Under the pieces are notes generated by a model that saw only the letters and a list, made by a program, of their open reading frames with translations, did no database searches and was not told the DNA's origin. The position numbers and the translations under genes were made by a program. A DNA stretch of 41,480 nt, taken from assembly GCA_005881595.1 (NCBI GenBank), contig VBBY01000014.1, positions 1 through 41,480 of the forward strand, given 5' to 3'. This stretch comes from Betaproteobacteria bacterium. GTDB lineage: Bacteria; Pseudomonadota; Gammaproteobacteria; Burkholderiales; SG8-39. This document shows positions 11,291-19,131 of the stretch, in pieces (within the stretch, counting starts at the first letter, position 1; each line of letters starts with the position of its first letter).

Positions 11291-11527
11291 TCAGGCGGGT
11301 TCCTTCTCGGCGCCGAGGTTGATCGGGCGCGATGGCACGACCGTGGAAATGGCGTGCTTGTAGACCATTTGCGTCACCGAGTTGCGCAGCAGCACGACGT
11401 ATTGATCGAACGACTCGATCTGCCCCTGCAGCTTGATCCCGTTCACCAGGTAGATCGACACGGGTACGTGCTCCTTGCGCAGCGTGTTCAGAAACGGGTC
11501 TTGTAGCAACTGCCCTTTGTTGCTCAT
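11291..11527 (-). CDS. hfq: RNA chaperone Hfq
   Basis: This 78-residue Sm-like protein forms a hexameric ring that pairs small RNAs with mRNAs. The Sm1 region is [20 protein letters not shown] with [20 protein letters not shown], and the Sm2 region is [14 protein letters not shown] with the conserved YKHAI. The C-terminal tail is very short, as in other betaproteobacteria. The ATG at 11527 gives the conserved start MSNKGQ and is preceded by an AAGAGAG-like ribosome site. An in-frame ATG 14 codons earlier adds residues not found in Hfq. It lies directly after aroC, where der is the more usual neighbour. Confidence 0.98.
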   Translation of the reverse strand: MSNKGQLLQDPFLNTLRKEHVPVSIYLVNGIKLQGQIESFDQYVVLLRNSVTQMVYKHAISTVVPSRPINLGAEKEPA

Positions 11528-11572
11528 ATTGTTCTCTCTTGGGGAGGTTACAGCGAGTTTTGTAGCCATACT

Positions 11573-12676
11573 CTAATTGATTTTCCTAGGCTTTTCTAGC
11601 TTGGTAGGCAGTATCACGTCAGCACATTGCGCGCGATGGCGCAGTGCATGATCCATCAGGATGCAGGCCAGCATGGCTTCGGCGATCGGCGTTGCGCGGA
11701 TCCCGACGCAGGGATCGTGCCGCCCGGTGGTCTCGACAGTCACGGCCTCGGCGCGGGTATTGATGGTCCGGCGCGGCAACCGGATGCTCGAAGTGGGCTT
11801 GAGGGCGATCGATACGGTGAGGTCCTGGCCGGTCGAGATGCCGCCCAGCACCCCGCCATTGTTGTTGGAAACAAAGCCCCGCGGCGTCATTTCGTCGCCG
11901 TGCTCGCTTCCCTTCTGCACGATGGACCCGAACCCCGCGCCGATCTCCACGCCCTTGACGGCATTGATGGACATCATCGCCCAAGCGATATCGGCGTCCA
12001 GCCGCCCGTACACCGGCTCCCCCCAGCCGACCGGCACGTTCTCGGCGACGACGTTCACGCGCGCGCCGCACGAATCGCCGCTCTCGCGCAGCTGGTCCAT
12101 GAATTTCTCGAGTTGCGGCACCACCGCCGGGTCGGGGGAGAAGAAAGGATTTGCATCGACTGCATCCCAGTTCTTGAAGGAGATTCTCTGGACCCCGAGC
12201 TGCGCCAGATAACCACGCACTGTTACTCCATAACGCTCGCGCAGCCACTTCTTCGCGATCGCGCCCGCGGCGACGCGCACCAGCGTCTCGCGCGCGGACG
12301 CCCGGCCGCCGCCGCGCGCGTCGCGGATGCCGTATTTCTGCCAGTAGGTGTAATCCGCGTGGCCGGGCCGGAACTTCTCGGCGATCGCGGCGTAGTCTTT
12401 CGAGCGCGAGTCTTCGTTGCGCACGATAAAGCCGATCGCGGTGCCGGTGGTGCGCCCCTCGTACACCCCGGAGAGAATCTCGACAGCGTCGGACTCGCGC
12501 CGCTGCGTGACGTGGCGTGACGAGCCTGGTTTTCTCCTATCCAGTTCTCTTTGAAGATCATCGGCAGAAAGCGCCAATCCCGGCGGGCAGCCGTCGACCA
12601 CGCCGCCGTAGGCCGGGCCATGCGACTCGCCGAAAGAGCTCACGCAGTAGAGCGTGCCGAAGCTATTTCCCGACAT
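11573..12676 (-). CDS. aroC: Chorismate synthase
   Basis: AroC converts 5-enolpyruvylshikimate-3-phosphate to chorismate, the last common step to aromatic amino acids and folate, using reduced FMN. The 367 residues match family length. Signatures are [20 protein letters not shown] at the start, [14 protein letters not shown] at about 107-120, the flavin/substrate loop [32 protein letters not shown], and FEHPV-region equivalents with [11 protein letters not shown]. It is the first gene of the minus-strand block that continues into hfq with a 45-base gap. A weak TAAAAT -10-like box lies about 12 bases upstream of the start. Confidence 0.98.
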   Translation of the reverse strand: MSGNSFGTLYCVSSFGESHGPAYGGVVDGCPPGLALSADDLQRELDRRKPGSSRHVTQRRESDAVEILSGVYEGRTTGTAIGFIVRNEDSRSKDYAAIAEKFRPGHADYTYWQKYGIRDARGGGRASARETLVRVAAGAIAKKWLRERYGVTVRGYLAQLGVQRISFKNWDAVDANPFFSPDPAVVPQLEKFMDQLRESGDSCGARVNVVAENVPVGWGEPVYGRLDADIAWAMMSINAVKGVEIGAGFGSIVQKGSEHGDEMTPRGFVSNNNGGVLGGISTGQDLTVSIALKPTSSIRLPRRTINTRAEAVTVETTGRHDPCVGIRATPIAEAMLACILMDHALRHRAQCADVILPTKLEKPRKIN

Positions 12677-12752
12677 GAACCGATCATTTTACACGGCGCC
12701 CTCGAGGAAGCGCCGCGTCTCGAACCCGCGAAGAGCGCCCGGGAGGAACTTC

Positions 12753-13187
12753 CTACGCCGGCCAGTTCTTGATGTAGCCCTTCAGCATTTTGTTCTCGAA
12801 GTCCTGCTCTTCGAGCACTGCCTTGGCGACGTCGCGGAACGAGATCACGCCGAGCAAGCGGCCGTCCTGCATCACCGGGAGATAGCGCGCGCCGCTCTCG
12901 AGCATGGTGCGGCGCAGGTCGTTGACCTCCATCTCGGGCGCCGCGGTGACCGGATCGCGCACCATGATATCGCCGACTCTCAGCTCGCCGAGCACGCCGC
13001 CGCGCGAGGCGAGCGCGCGCAGCAGCTCGTGGAAGGTGAGCATGCCCACCATGCGCCCCTGCTCCATCACCACCAGCGAGCCGAGGTTCTCCTTTGCCAT
13101 GGTGCTGATCGCCTCCACCGCGCGGCCTGCGGGCTCGGCGCTGACGAGGCGGTTGCCCTTGACCCTGAGGACCTCCTTCACTTGCAT
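12753..13187 (-). CDS. Stand-alone CBS-pair protein downstream of mgtE
   Basis: This 144-residue protein is almost entirely two CBS domains (about 5-60 and 72-130: MVGMLTFHELLRALASRGGV, then ARYLPVMQDGRLLGVISFRD). Such Bateman modules bind adenine nucleotides and act as energy or ion-status sensors. The ATG at 13187 has a good AGGGAGA ribosome site. It lies 65 bases after mgtE on the same strand, so a role linked to the transporter, which carries its own CBS pair, is possible but unproven. A longer open frame running back into mgtE is spurious. Confidence 0.88.
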   Translation of the reverse strand: MQVKEVLRVKGNRLVSAEPAGRAVEAISTMAKENLGSLVVMEQGRMVGMLTFHELLRALASRGGVLGELRVGDIMVRDPVTAAPEMEVNDLRRTMLESGARYLPVMQDGRLLGVISFRDVAKAVLEEQDFENKMLKGYIKNWPA

Positions 13188-13252
13188 GGTGGATCTCCCT
13201 CCTGCTTGGAGAATACTCTTTTCGGCTATGGCGCAAAAGGTGACCCTGTCAT

Positions 13253-14479
13253 CTAGCGCACCATCATCGTCGCCAGGCCGAGGAGCATCCCCATGCTCAC
13301 CACGTCGGTGGCGGTGGTGAGGAAGATGCTCGAGGCGGTGGCCGGATCGAAGCCCAGACGTTTCAGCGTCAGCGGCACCATCGCGCCGGAAATGCCGCTC
13401 GCGATGCACGAGCCGATCATGGCGAGGAACACTACCAACGCAAGCATCACCGGGTGTGCCGACTCCTGGCCAGTGGCAGTGATGAACATGCCTAGTCCGG
13501 CGAACAGCCCGACGCCAGCGCCATTGAGGCAGCCGAGCCAGGCTTCCTTGGTGACGAGGGCGCGCTCCGCGCCGGGCTTGAGCTCGCCCAGGGTGAGGCC
13601 GCGCAGCGTGACCGCCAGCGCCTGGCAGCCGGTGTTGCCCGACTGGCCGGCGAGCACTGGCAGGAACAATGCCAGGATCACCAGGCGATCGATGGTGTCC
13701 TGGAAGATGCCGACCACTGCGGCGGCGAGAAATGCGGTGAGCAGGTTGAGCTGCAGCCAGGGATGGCGCAGCCTCAGGCTGGTGAGCCACGGCGTGGCGA
13801 GCCGCTCTTCCTTCTTCACCCCCACCATGCTGCCGGCCTGCAGGATGATCTCGATCGCCTGCGCCTCGAACATGCCATGGCCGCGCACCAGGCCGAGCAG
13901 CCGCCGCTCGGCGTCCACCACCGGGTACACAGGGTAATGGCGGTCGAGCACCAGCTTCATCGCGTCCGTCAGCGGCATGGCCGCGTGCAGAGCGAACACG
14001 TCCCGGAACATGACCTCGCTCAGCAGCCTGTCGCGGTCGCTGAAAAGCAGGTCGCGCATCGTGACTATGCCGAGGAGATACTCGGCGGGATCGACGACAT
14101 AGACGTAGGTGATCAACGCGCTCTTCACCATTTCGCGCAGCTGCTCGATCGTCTCGCCAACGGTCCGCTGATGCGAGAACGCCGCTAGTACTGGCTCCAT
14201 CATCCGGCCGATGGCGTCGGGCTCGTACAGCGCGTTGCGCTGCCACTGGCGCGAGACCTCCGGCGGCGCCGCCGCGAGCGCGCGCTCGCGCGCCTCGTCA
14301 GGCAGCGCGCCGAGCACGTCCTGCGCGAAGCCCGGGCTCAGGCGCAACAGCACGGCGGCGATCTCCAGCCCGCTGAAACTCGCCAGCCTGGCGGCCGCGT
14401 CAGCCGCGGACCGCGACTTGAGCTCCTCCGCGAGATCGGCGGCCGAGGACTGGACCATGGGACGATCGACGAGTTCCAT
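13253..14479 (-). CDS. mgtE: Magnesium transporter MgtE
   Basis: MgtE is a homodimeric Mg2+ channel gated by cytosolic Mg2+. The 408-residue protein has the N domain (about 25-120: LASFSGLEIAAVLLRLSPGF, NALYEPDAIGRMM), a CBS pair (about 125-240: LITYVYVVDPAEYLLGIVTM, HYPVYPVVDAERRLLGLV) and five membrane helices at the C-terminus. It has the pore signature PVLAGQSGNTGCQALAV and the conserved Asp in TATDVVSMG. The start at 14479 (MELVDRP) is preferred because AGGGAGAG lies five bases upstream. An ATG nine codons earlier lacks this. Confidence 0.95.
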   Translation of the reverse strand: MELVDRPMVQSSAADLAEELKSRSAADAAARLASFSGLEIAAVLLRLSPGFAQDVLGALPDEARERALAAAPPEVSRQWQRNALYEPDAIGRMMEPVLAAFSHQRTVGETIEQLREMVKSALITYVYVVDPAEYLLGIVTMRDLLFSDRDRLLSEVMFRDVFALHAAMPLTDAMKLVLDRHYPVYPVVDAERRLLGLVRGHGMFEAQAIEIILQAGSMVGVKKEERLATPWLTSLRLRHPWLQLNLLTAFLAAAVVGIFQDTIDRLVILALFLPVLAGQSGNTGCQALAVTLRGLTLGELKPGAERALVTKEAWLGCLNGAGVGLFAGLGMFITATGQESAHPVMLALVVFLAMIGSCIASGISGAMVPLTLKRLGFDPATASSIFLTTATDVVSMGMLLGLATMMVR

Positions 14480-14572
14480 ACGAACTCTCCCTCTTTTCGC
14501 AGCCATGCCTGAAGCTTAGCGTAGCGCAAGTCCTCCACGCCGGGCGCGCGCGAAAGTGGCACAATCGCGGCT

Positions 14573-15121
14573 ATGACGCCCCCCCGTGCAATCACCATCC
14601 GGCTCGCCGAGCCGCGCGACGCCCAGGCGATCGGGATGATGTCGCGCGACTTCGTGGAGGCGGGGCTGGGATGGAAATACGATGCGGCGCGCGTGCTGCG
14701 CGCCATCCGCGACCGCGAAACGCTTGCCGTGGTGGCCTGCGAGAGCGGCAAGAGCGGCGCGTCGCGCGGCGCGGTCACCGGCTTCGCGATCATGGAGTTC
14801 GGCGACGAGCGCGCGCATCTCGTGCTGCTCGCAGTGCGGCCCTCCCATCGGCGCCTCGGCATCGGCCAGCGGCTGCTGGAGTGGATGCTCGAGTCGGCGC
14901 GCTGCGCCGGCATGTCGAGCATTCACCTGGAGTTGCGCGCCGGCAATGATGCGGCGCGGCGCTTCTATCGCGCGATGGGCTTCTACGAAACCGTTCTGGT
15001 GCCCGGCTACTACCGCAGCGGCGAAGGCCGCAAGGAAGGCGCCCTGCGCATGCTTCGAGTGCTGCGCGCGCCCGGCCCGGTGCCCTACACCTGGCGCCCG
15101 CCGCGCACCGAAGACACCTAG
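14573..15121 (+). CDS. GNAT-family N-acetyltransferase (RimI-like)
   Basis: The 182 residues contain one GNAT fold. Motif A for acetyl-CoA binding is LLAVRPSHRRLGIGQRLLEW (R-x-x-G-x-G/A type) at about 82-101. The RimI-like segment LELRAGNDAARRFYRAMGFY follows, then VPGYYRSGEGRKEGALRM. Related proteins acetylate the N-terminus of a ribosomal protein or small amines; the acceptor here is unknown. The gene is divergent from mgtE and overlaps the convergent phospholipase gene by four bases. A CACAAT -10-like hexamer ends seven bases before the ATG. Confidence 0.9.
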   Translation: MTPPRAITIRLAEPRDAQAIGMMSRDFVEAGLGWKYDAARVLRAIRDRETLAVVACESGKSGASRGAVTGFAIMEFGDERAHLVLLAVRPSHRRLGIGQRLLEWMLESARCAGMSSIHLELRAGNDAARRFYRAMGFYETVLVPGYYRSGEGRKEGALRMLRVLRAPGPVPYTWRPPRTEDT

Positions 15122-16284
15122 GGAACTATCGCAACGCCGAAGCGCAGCTGCGGCTTGCGCCGCAGGTTGTAGTCGAGGATGTCTTCGCCGTAGCCGTTGA
15201 AGTACTGCACGTGCAGATATCCGCCGACCGGTCCGACGCGCAGGTCGCGCGTGCGCTTCGAAAAATCGATCAGCAGGCTGCCCTTGCCGGAGGTCCCGAT
15301 CCGCGCCACGCCAGTGGCGATCCACTCGCCGCTCGCGTCGTAGCGCGCGCGCCAGTCGACATAGCCGCGGTAGGCTGCGATGTCGGGATTGTCGGCGGTG
15401 TCGAAATACTTGTGCACACGCGGCGTGAACTGCAAGCTGTCGCCATTGCGCAGGCGCCAGTGCCACTCCGGCCGGACGAACAGCGTGTTGATGGAGCGCG
15501 AGCGATCCCCGTCCTTGCCGTTCGACTCGTGCTCCGCGCCGAAGCGCGCGGCGTCGATCCAGGTCCTGTCGTCGGCGCGCTCCCATTTCCAGAACAGCGA
15601 CGGCCGGTAGCTGGTGTCGCGGAACGGCTTGGACTGCGCGGACAGGTCCCAGACCGAATTCTGCGTATAGCCAAAGTACAGGCCGGACAGCCACGGCCGA
15701 TCCCGGCCGAATCCGGCCGACTGGTCGAACAGCCGGTACTTGAACGAGAGCTGGAAGCGCGCGCTATAGCCGCTGCGCGCGCCAAGCACGAAGTAAATCG
15801 GATCGTTCTCGGATAGGGGCGGCTCGTACTCGTCCGGCGCGCGCCGGTCGGTCAACGAACGCAGCGCGTCGGCCTTGGGCGCGACGCGCAGGACGAGCAC
15901 GTTCGACGCCTGCCCGAGCAGGTCGATCGCCACCGGTCCCGATAGGGCTGCGGGCATGGTGGCCGAATAAGCGCGCTGCGTGCCACGCGCAGGCCCGAGC
16001 GCCTGCATGCGCAGGATGCGCTCGTCGACATCGCCCTTCAACCGGACGTTGATCTCGTCTGGCGGCGGTTCTGCGCCGAGGCTCACCAGCAGGACCTCGA
16101 AGGGCTGGCCGGCGACCGCGCGCGCGTCGGATGAGGCGAGGATCCAGTCCGGCGGTTGGCCGGGGTCGGCAGCAAGAGCTTGAACGGCCACCAGCACGCC
16201 TGCGGCGGCGGCGAGCCCCCTCACGACGCGCGCCAGTCCTGCGCATCGGCGAAACGCTTCACGAGGAAATCGCGGGATAATCAA
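15118..16284 (-). CDS. pldA: Outer-membrane phospholipase A (PldA-type)
   Basis: PldA is a calcium-dependent beta-barrel phospholipase that hydrolyses phospholipids misplaced in the outer leaflet of the outer membrane. The barrel signature GYTQNSVWDLSAQSKPFRDT is followed by EHESNGKDGDRSRSIN. Counting from the TTG start, His252, Ser254 and Asn266 reproduce the H-x-S plus N spacing of the known H142/S144/N156 active site. The final strand ends in FGVAIVP. An unusually long N-terminal region (about 130 residues before the barrel) follows a signal peptide ending near VQALAA. The start is uncertain: TTG 16284 (GAGG upstream) is chosen, GTG 16224 is possible, and ATG 16356 lies inside the ribosome site of the divergent gst. 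Confidence 0.9.
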   Translation of the reverse strand: MIIPRFPREAFRRCAGLARVVRGLAAAAGVLVAVQALAADPGQPPDWILASSDARAVAGQPFEVLLVSLGAEPPPDEINVRLKGDVDERILRMQALGPARGTQRAYSATMPAALSGPVAIDLLGQASNVLVLRVAPKADALRSLTDRRAPDEYEPPLSENDPIYFVLGARSGYSARFQLSFKYRLFDQSAGFGRDRPWLSGLYFGYTQNSVWDLSAQSKPFRDTSYRPSLFWKWERADDRTWIDAARFGAEHESNGKDGDRSRSINTLFVRPEWHWRLRNGDSLQFTPRVHKYFDTADNPDIAAYRGYVDWRARYDASGEWIATGVARIGTSGKGSLLIDFSKRTRDLRVGPVGGYLHVQYFNGYGEDILDYNLRRKPQLRFGVAIVP

Positions 16285-16299
16285 TTCTGCCTCGGCATC

Positions 16300-16352
16300 T
16301 TTATCCCCTTCTGGGGCATTCTTATACTTCACATCTGGAGAAAAGAAAGGAG
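16300..16352 (+). promoter_or_regulatory. Candidate promoter and ribosome site of gst
   Basis: A TATACT -10 box at 16323-16328 lies 17 bases after a weak -35-like TTTATC (16300-16305). AAAGGAG (16346-16352) stands six bases before the gst ATG. The predicted transcript would start near 16335. The -10 box and ribosome site are good; the -35 box is poor. Confidence 0.45.
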
Positions 16353-16358
16353 CCATTC

Positions 16359-16976
16359 ATGAAACTGTTTTACGCACCCGGGGCCTGCTCGCTGTCCCCG
16401 CACATCGTTTCGCGCGAGCTCGGATTGCCCATCGAGCTGAAGAAGGTGAATACGAAGGACAAGACGATGGAAGGCGGTGGCGACTACTGGAAGGTGAATG
16501 GGCGCGGCTATGTGCCCGCGCTCGAGCTCGACAACGGCCAGATCCTCACCGAAGGCCCGGCGATCGTGCAGTACCTCGCCGACCAGAAGCCCGAAGCGGG
16601 CCTTGCACCGAAGGCCGGAACTTGGGAGCGCTACCGCCTGCAGGAGTGGCTCAACTTCCTCACCTCCGAGGTCCACAAGCAGTTCTCGCCGCTGTTCAAG
16701 CCGAACACGCCTGAGGACTACAAGAAAATCTGCAAGGAGAATCTCGCCACGCGTTTCGACTGGCTCGACAAGCAGCTCGCCGGCAAGGACTATTTGATGG
16801 GCCAGCAGTTCACGGTGGCCGACGCGTACCTCTTCGTGCTGCTCAACTGGACCAAGCCCACCGGGGTCGACCTTGCGCGCTGGCCCAAGCTCGCCGCCTT
16901 CCACGCGCGCGTCGGCGCGCGGCCGAAGGTGCAGGAGGCGCTGAGGACCGAAGGCCTCCTGAAGCAGGCGGCCTGA
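16359..16976 (+). CDS. gstA: Glutathione S-transferase, beta class
   Basis: This 205-residue cytosolic GST conjugates glutathione to electrophiles. The thioredoxin-fold N-terminus is MKLFYAPGACSLSPHI with Cys10, and His106 (SEVHKQF) matches the Cys10/His106 pair of the Proteus beta-class enzyme. The glutathione-binding segment is NGRGYVPALELDNGQILTEG. The C-terminal helical domain has the N-capping motif FTVADAYLF. It is the first gene of a two-gene operon, with its stop sharing a base with the next start (TGATG). Confidence 0.96.
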   Translation: MKLFYAPGACSLSPHIVSRELGLPIELKKVNTKDKTMEGGGDYWKVNGRGYVPALELDNGQILTEGPAIVQYLADQKPEAGLAPKAGTWERYRLQEWLNFLTSEVHKQFSPLFKPNTPEDYKKICKENLATRFDWLDKQLAGKDYLMGQQFTVADAYLFVLLNWTKPTGVDLARWPKLAAFHARVGARPKVQEALRTEGLLKQAA

Positions 16977-17752
16977 TGGCCAGTCTGCCGAGCGTATTCA
17001 TCTCCCACGGCTCACCGATGCACGCGCTCGATCCGGGCGCGGCCGGCGAGGCGTGGCGCGCGCTCGGCCTGAGCCTGCCCAAGCCGCGGGCGGTGGTGAT
17101 CGCGTCGGCGCATTGGGAAACCGATCCGCCGATGCTCACCGGAGCCGCCAAGCCGCAGACGATCCACGATTTCTCCGGCTTTCCGGAGCCGCTTTATCGG
17201 CTGCGCTACGCTGCTCCCGGCGCACCTGAGGTGGCGCAGCGCGCGCAGTCGTTGCTCAAGGCGCAGGGCTTTGCTGCGGCCATCGACGGCAACCGCGGCC
17301 TTGACCATGGCGCGTGGGCGCCGCTTCTCTACATGTACCCGAAGGCCGACATCCCGGTAGTGCAGATCTCGGTGCAGCCCGCCTCCGGCCCGCGGCATCA
17401 CGTCGAAGTAGGACGTTCACTGAAAACATTATCGGAAGAAGGCGTGCTTATCATCGGCTCCGGTCACATGACCCATAACCTGCGCGACTGGGCGCGCGGC
17501 GCCGGAAAGCCGCAGCCCTATGCGCGCGAATTCAGCGACTGGGTCAGGGAGAAAATGGAAAAGAGGGATCTCGAGGCTCTGGCGGACTACCGCTCGCTCG
17601 CACCCCACGCCGCGCGCGCGCATCCCACGGAGGAGCATTTCCTGCCGCTATTTTTCGCGCTGGGCGCGAGCGGCCAACAGGGAAATCCCGAGCGGATCTA
17701 CGACGGCATCGAGGGCGGCGTGCTGGCGATGGATTCCTACGTCTTCCACTAA
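16976..17752 (+). CDS. DODA-type extradiol aromatic ring-opening dioxygenase (YgiD-like)
   Basis: This 258-residue protein belongs to the LigB/DODA superfamily of metal-dependent catechol ring-opening enzymes. Candidate metal-ligand and catalytic histidines are His11 in FISHGSPMHAL, His46 in IASAHWETDPP, His111 in LDHGAWAPL, His164 in GSGHMTHNL and His216/His221 in HPTEEHFLPL. All are in conserved family positions. YgiD of E. coli has DOPA dioxygenase activity; the natural substrate of these homologues is unclear. Coupling to gst may indicate a shared role in handling aromatic or electrophilic compounds. The 3' end overlaps the convergent outer-membrane lipoprotein gene by four bases. Confidence 0.93.
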   Translation: MASLPSVFISHGSPMHALDPGAAGEAWRALGLSLPKPRAVVIASAHWETDPPMLTGAAKPQTIHDFSGFPEPLYRLRYAAPGAPEVAQRAQSLLKAQGFAAAIDGNRGLDHGAWAPLLYMYPKADIPVVQISVQPASGPRHHVEVGRSLKTLSEEGVLIIGSGHMTHNLRDWARGAGKPQPYAREFSDWVREKMEKRDLEALADYRSLAPHAARAHPTEEHFLPLFFALGASGQQGNPERIYDGIEGGVLAMDSYVFH

Positions 17753-19131
17753 CCGCCAAGGGCCCGGAACAAGTCCGCCACCGCCGCGCGGTGCGCGCGC
17801 AGCGCCTCGATGCGCGCGACGCTGGCGGCGAGCAGCCCGCGCTCCGCGTCGATGACGTCGAGCTGGCTGGCGACGCCGTTCTGGTAGCGCAGGCGTGCCA
17901 GCCGCAGCGTCTCGCCAAGCGCCGTGGCGCGCGTGCTTTCGGCGTCATAGCTCTCGCGCGAGCGCGACTGCGCCGAAAGCGCTGCGCGCACGTCGCCGAA
18001 TGCATTGCGGATCGCCTGCTGGTATTCCGCCAGCGCGGCGCGTTCGCGCGCTTGCGCCGCGGCGCTCTGCGCCTCCAGGCGCCCGCCCGCGAAGATCGGC
18101 TGCGCCACGCTCGCCGCCACGGCCCCGATTCCCGCCCCGCTCTTGAACAGATTGGCGAGCGCCGCGCTCTCGCTGCCGAGCGCCGCGGTGAGCGCGATCG
18201 ACGGGAACATTTCCGCGCGGGCGACGGCCAGCCTCGCATTGGCGGCCGCGAGGCCGCGCTCGGCTTGAACCAGATCGGGCCGGCGCAGCAGCAATTCGGA
18301 GGGCAGCCCGGAGGGCACGACGGCGGCTTCCGGCTGTTCATCGAACGACAATCTGACGGTGATGCCGCTTTCGAAAACCTGCTTGGGCGTGCGGCCGAGC
18401 AGAACCGACAGCGCCGCCTCTTCGCGCTCCCGCTCGCGCTGGAGCGGCGGCAGCTGCGCGCGCACCGCCGCCGTCTCGGCCTCGAGCTGGCGCAGGTCGA
18501 ATTCGGAGATCACGCCGGCGTCGTAGCGCTTGCGCTGCAGGCCGAGCGCCTCTTCGCGCAGCAGCACCGTGCGGCGCGTAAGCTCGACCTGCTCGTCGAG
18601 CGCGCGCAACGCGAAATAGGACTTCACCACCTGCGCGGCCAGCGCCAGGCGCACCGCTTCGCGCGCGGCCTCGTCCGCGGCGAGCTCGGCCCGCGCGGCC
18701 TGCGCGCCGGCGCGCAGGCGCCCGAATAGGTCGACTTCGTAGGACAGGTTGAGCGTCGCCCGGTAATCGCTGTACTGGCGGGGAATGCCGGGAAACGAGG
18801 TGGCGGTGCGCGTCGAAACCTGCTGGCGGCTGCCGCTCGCCTGCGCGTCGACCCGCGGGAAGAAAAAGGATTCGGCTTCGGCCACCAGGGCACGCGCCTC
18901 GTCCACGCGCGCGGCGGCAATGACGAGATCGGCGTTCCCCGCGAAGGCCTCCTCGATGACTTTGTCCAGCTCCTGGTCGCGGTAGATGCGCCACCAGCGC
19001 CCGTCCTCGGCAAACCGCGGCGCCGCTTCCTTCCAGGCCGCAGGAAGCTCGACCTGAGGCCGCTCATAGGACGGCTGCGTCGAGCAAGCCGCCAAAAGCA
19101 AAACCAAGCTACTCGTGAGGATGCGGCGCAT
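17749..19131 (-). CDS. RND efflux outer-membrane lipoprotein, NodT family
   Basis: This 460-residue channel subunit completes the second tripartite efflux system. The lipoprotein signal MRRILTSSLVLLLAACSTQP has Cys16 as the predicted lipidation site. It is followed by SYERPQVELPAAW, WWRIYRDQELDKVI, YEVDLFGRLRAGAQAARAEL and the repeated second half (LLLRRPDLVQAERGLAAANA, SVAQPIFAGGRLEAQ), the usual two-repeat architecture. The start overlaps the end of the pump gene by 23 bases. It is the last gene of the marR operon and meets the dioxygenase gene tail to tail. Confidence 0.95.
   Translation of the reverse strand: MRRILTSSLVLLLAACSTQPSYERPQVELPAAWKEAAPRFAEDGRWWRIYRDQELDKVIEEAFAGNADLVIAAARVDEARALVAEAESFFFPRVDAQASGSRQQVSTRTATSFPGIPRQYSDYRATLNLSYEVDLFGRLRAGAQAARAELAADEAAREAVRLALAAQVVKSYFALRALDEQVELTRRTVLLREEALGLQRKRYDAGVISEFDLRQLEAETAAVRAQLPPLQREREREEAALSVLLGRTPKQVFESGITVRLSFDEQPEAAVVPSGLPSELLLRRPDLVQAERGLAAANARLAVARAEMFPSIALTAALGSESAALANLFKSGAGIGAVAASVAQPIFAGGRLEAQSAAAQARERAALAEYQQAIRNAFGDVRAALSAQSRSRESYDAESTRATALGETLRLARLRYQNGVASQLDVIDAERGLLAASVARIEALRAHRAAVADLFRALGG

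Noticed and set aside
12677-12752. Promoter of aroC with TAAAAT -10 box
   Set aside because: The -10-like hexamer is present, but no -35 box at proper spacing and no ribosome site were found. It is mentioned only under aroC.
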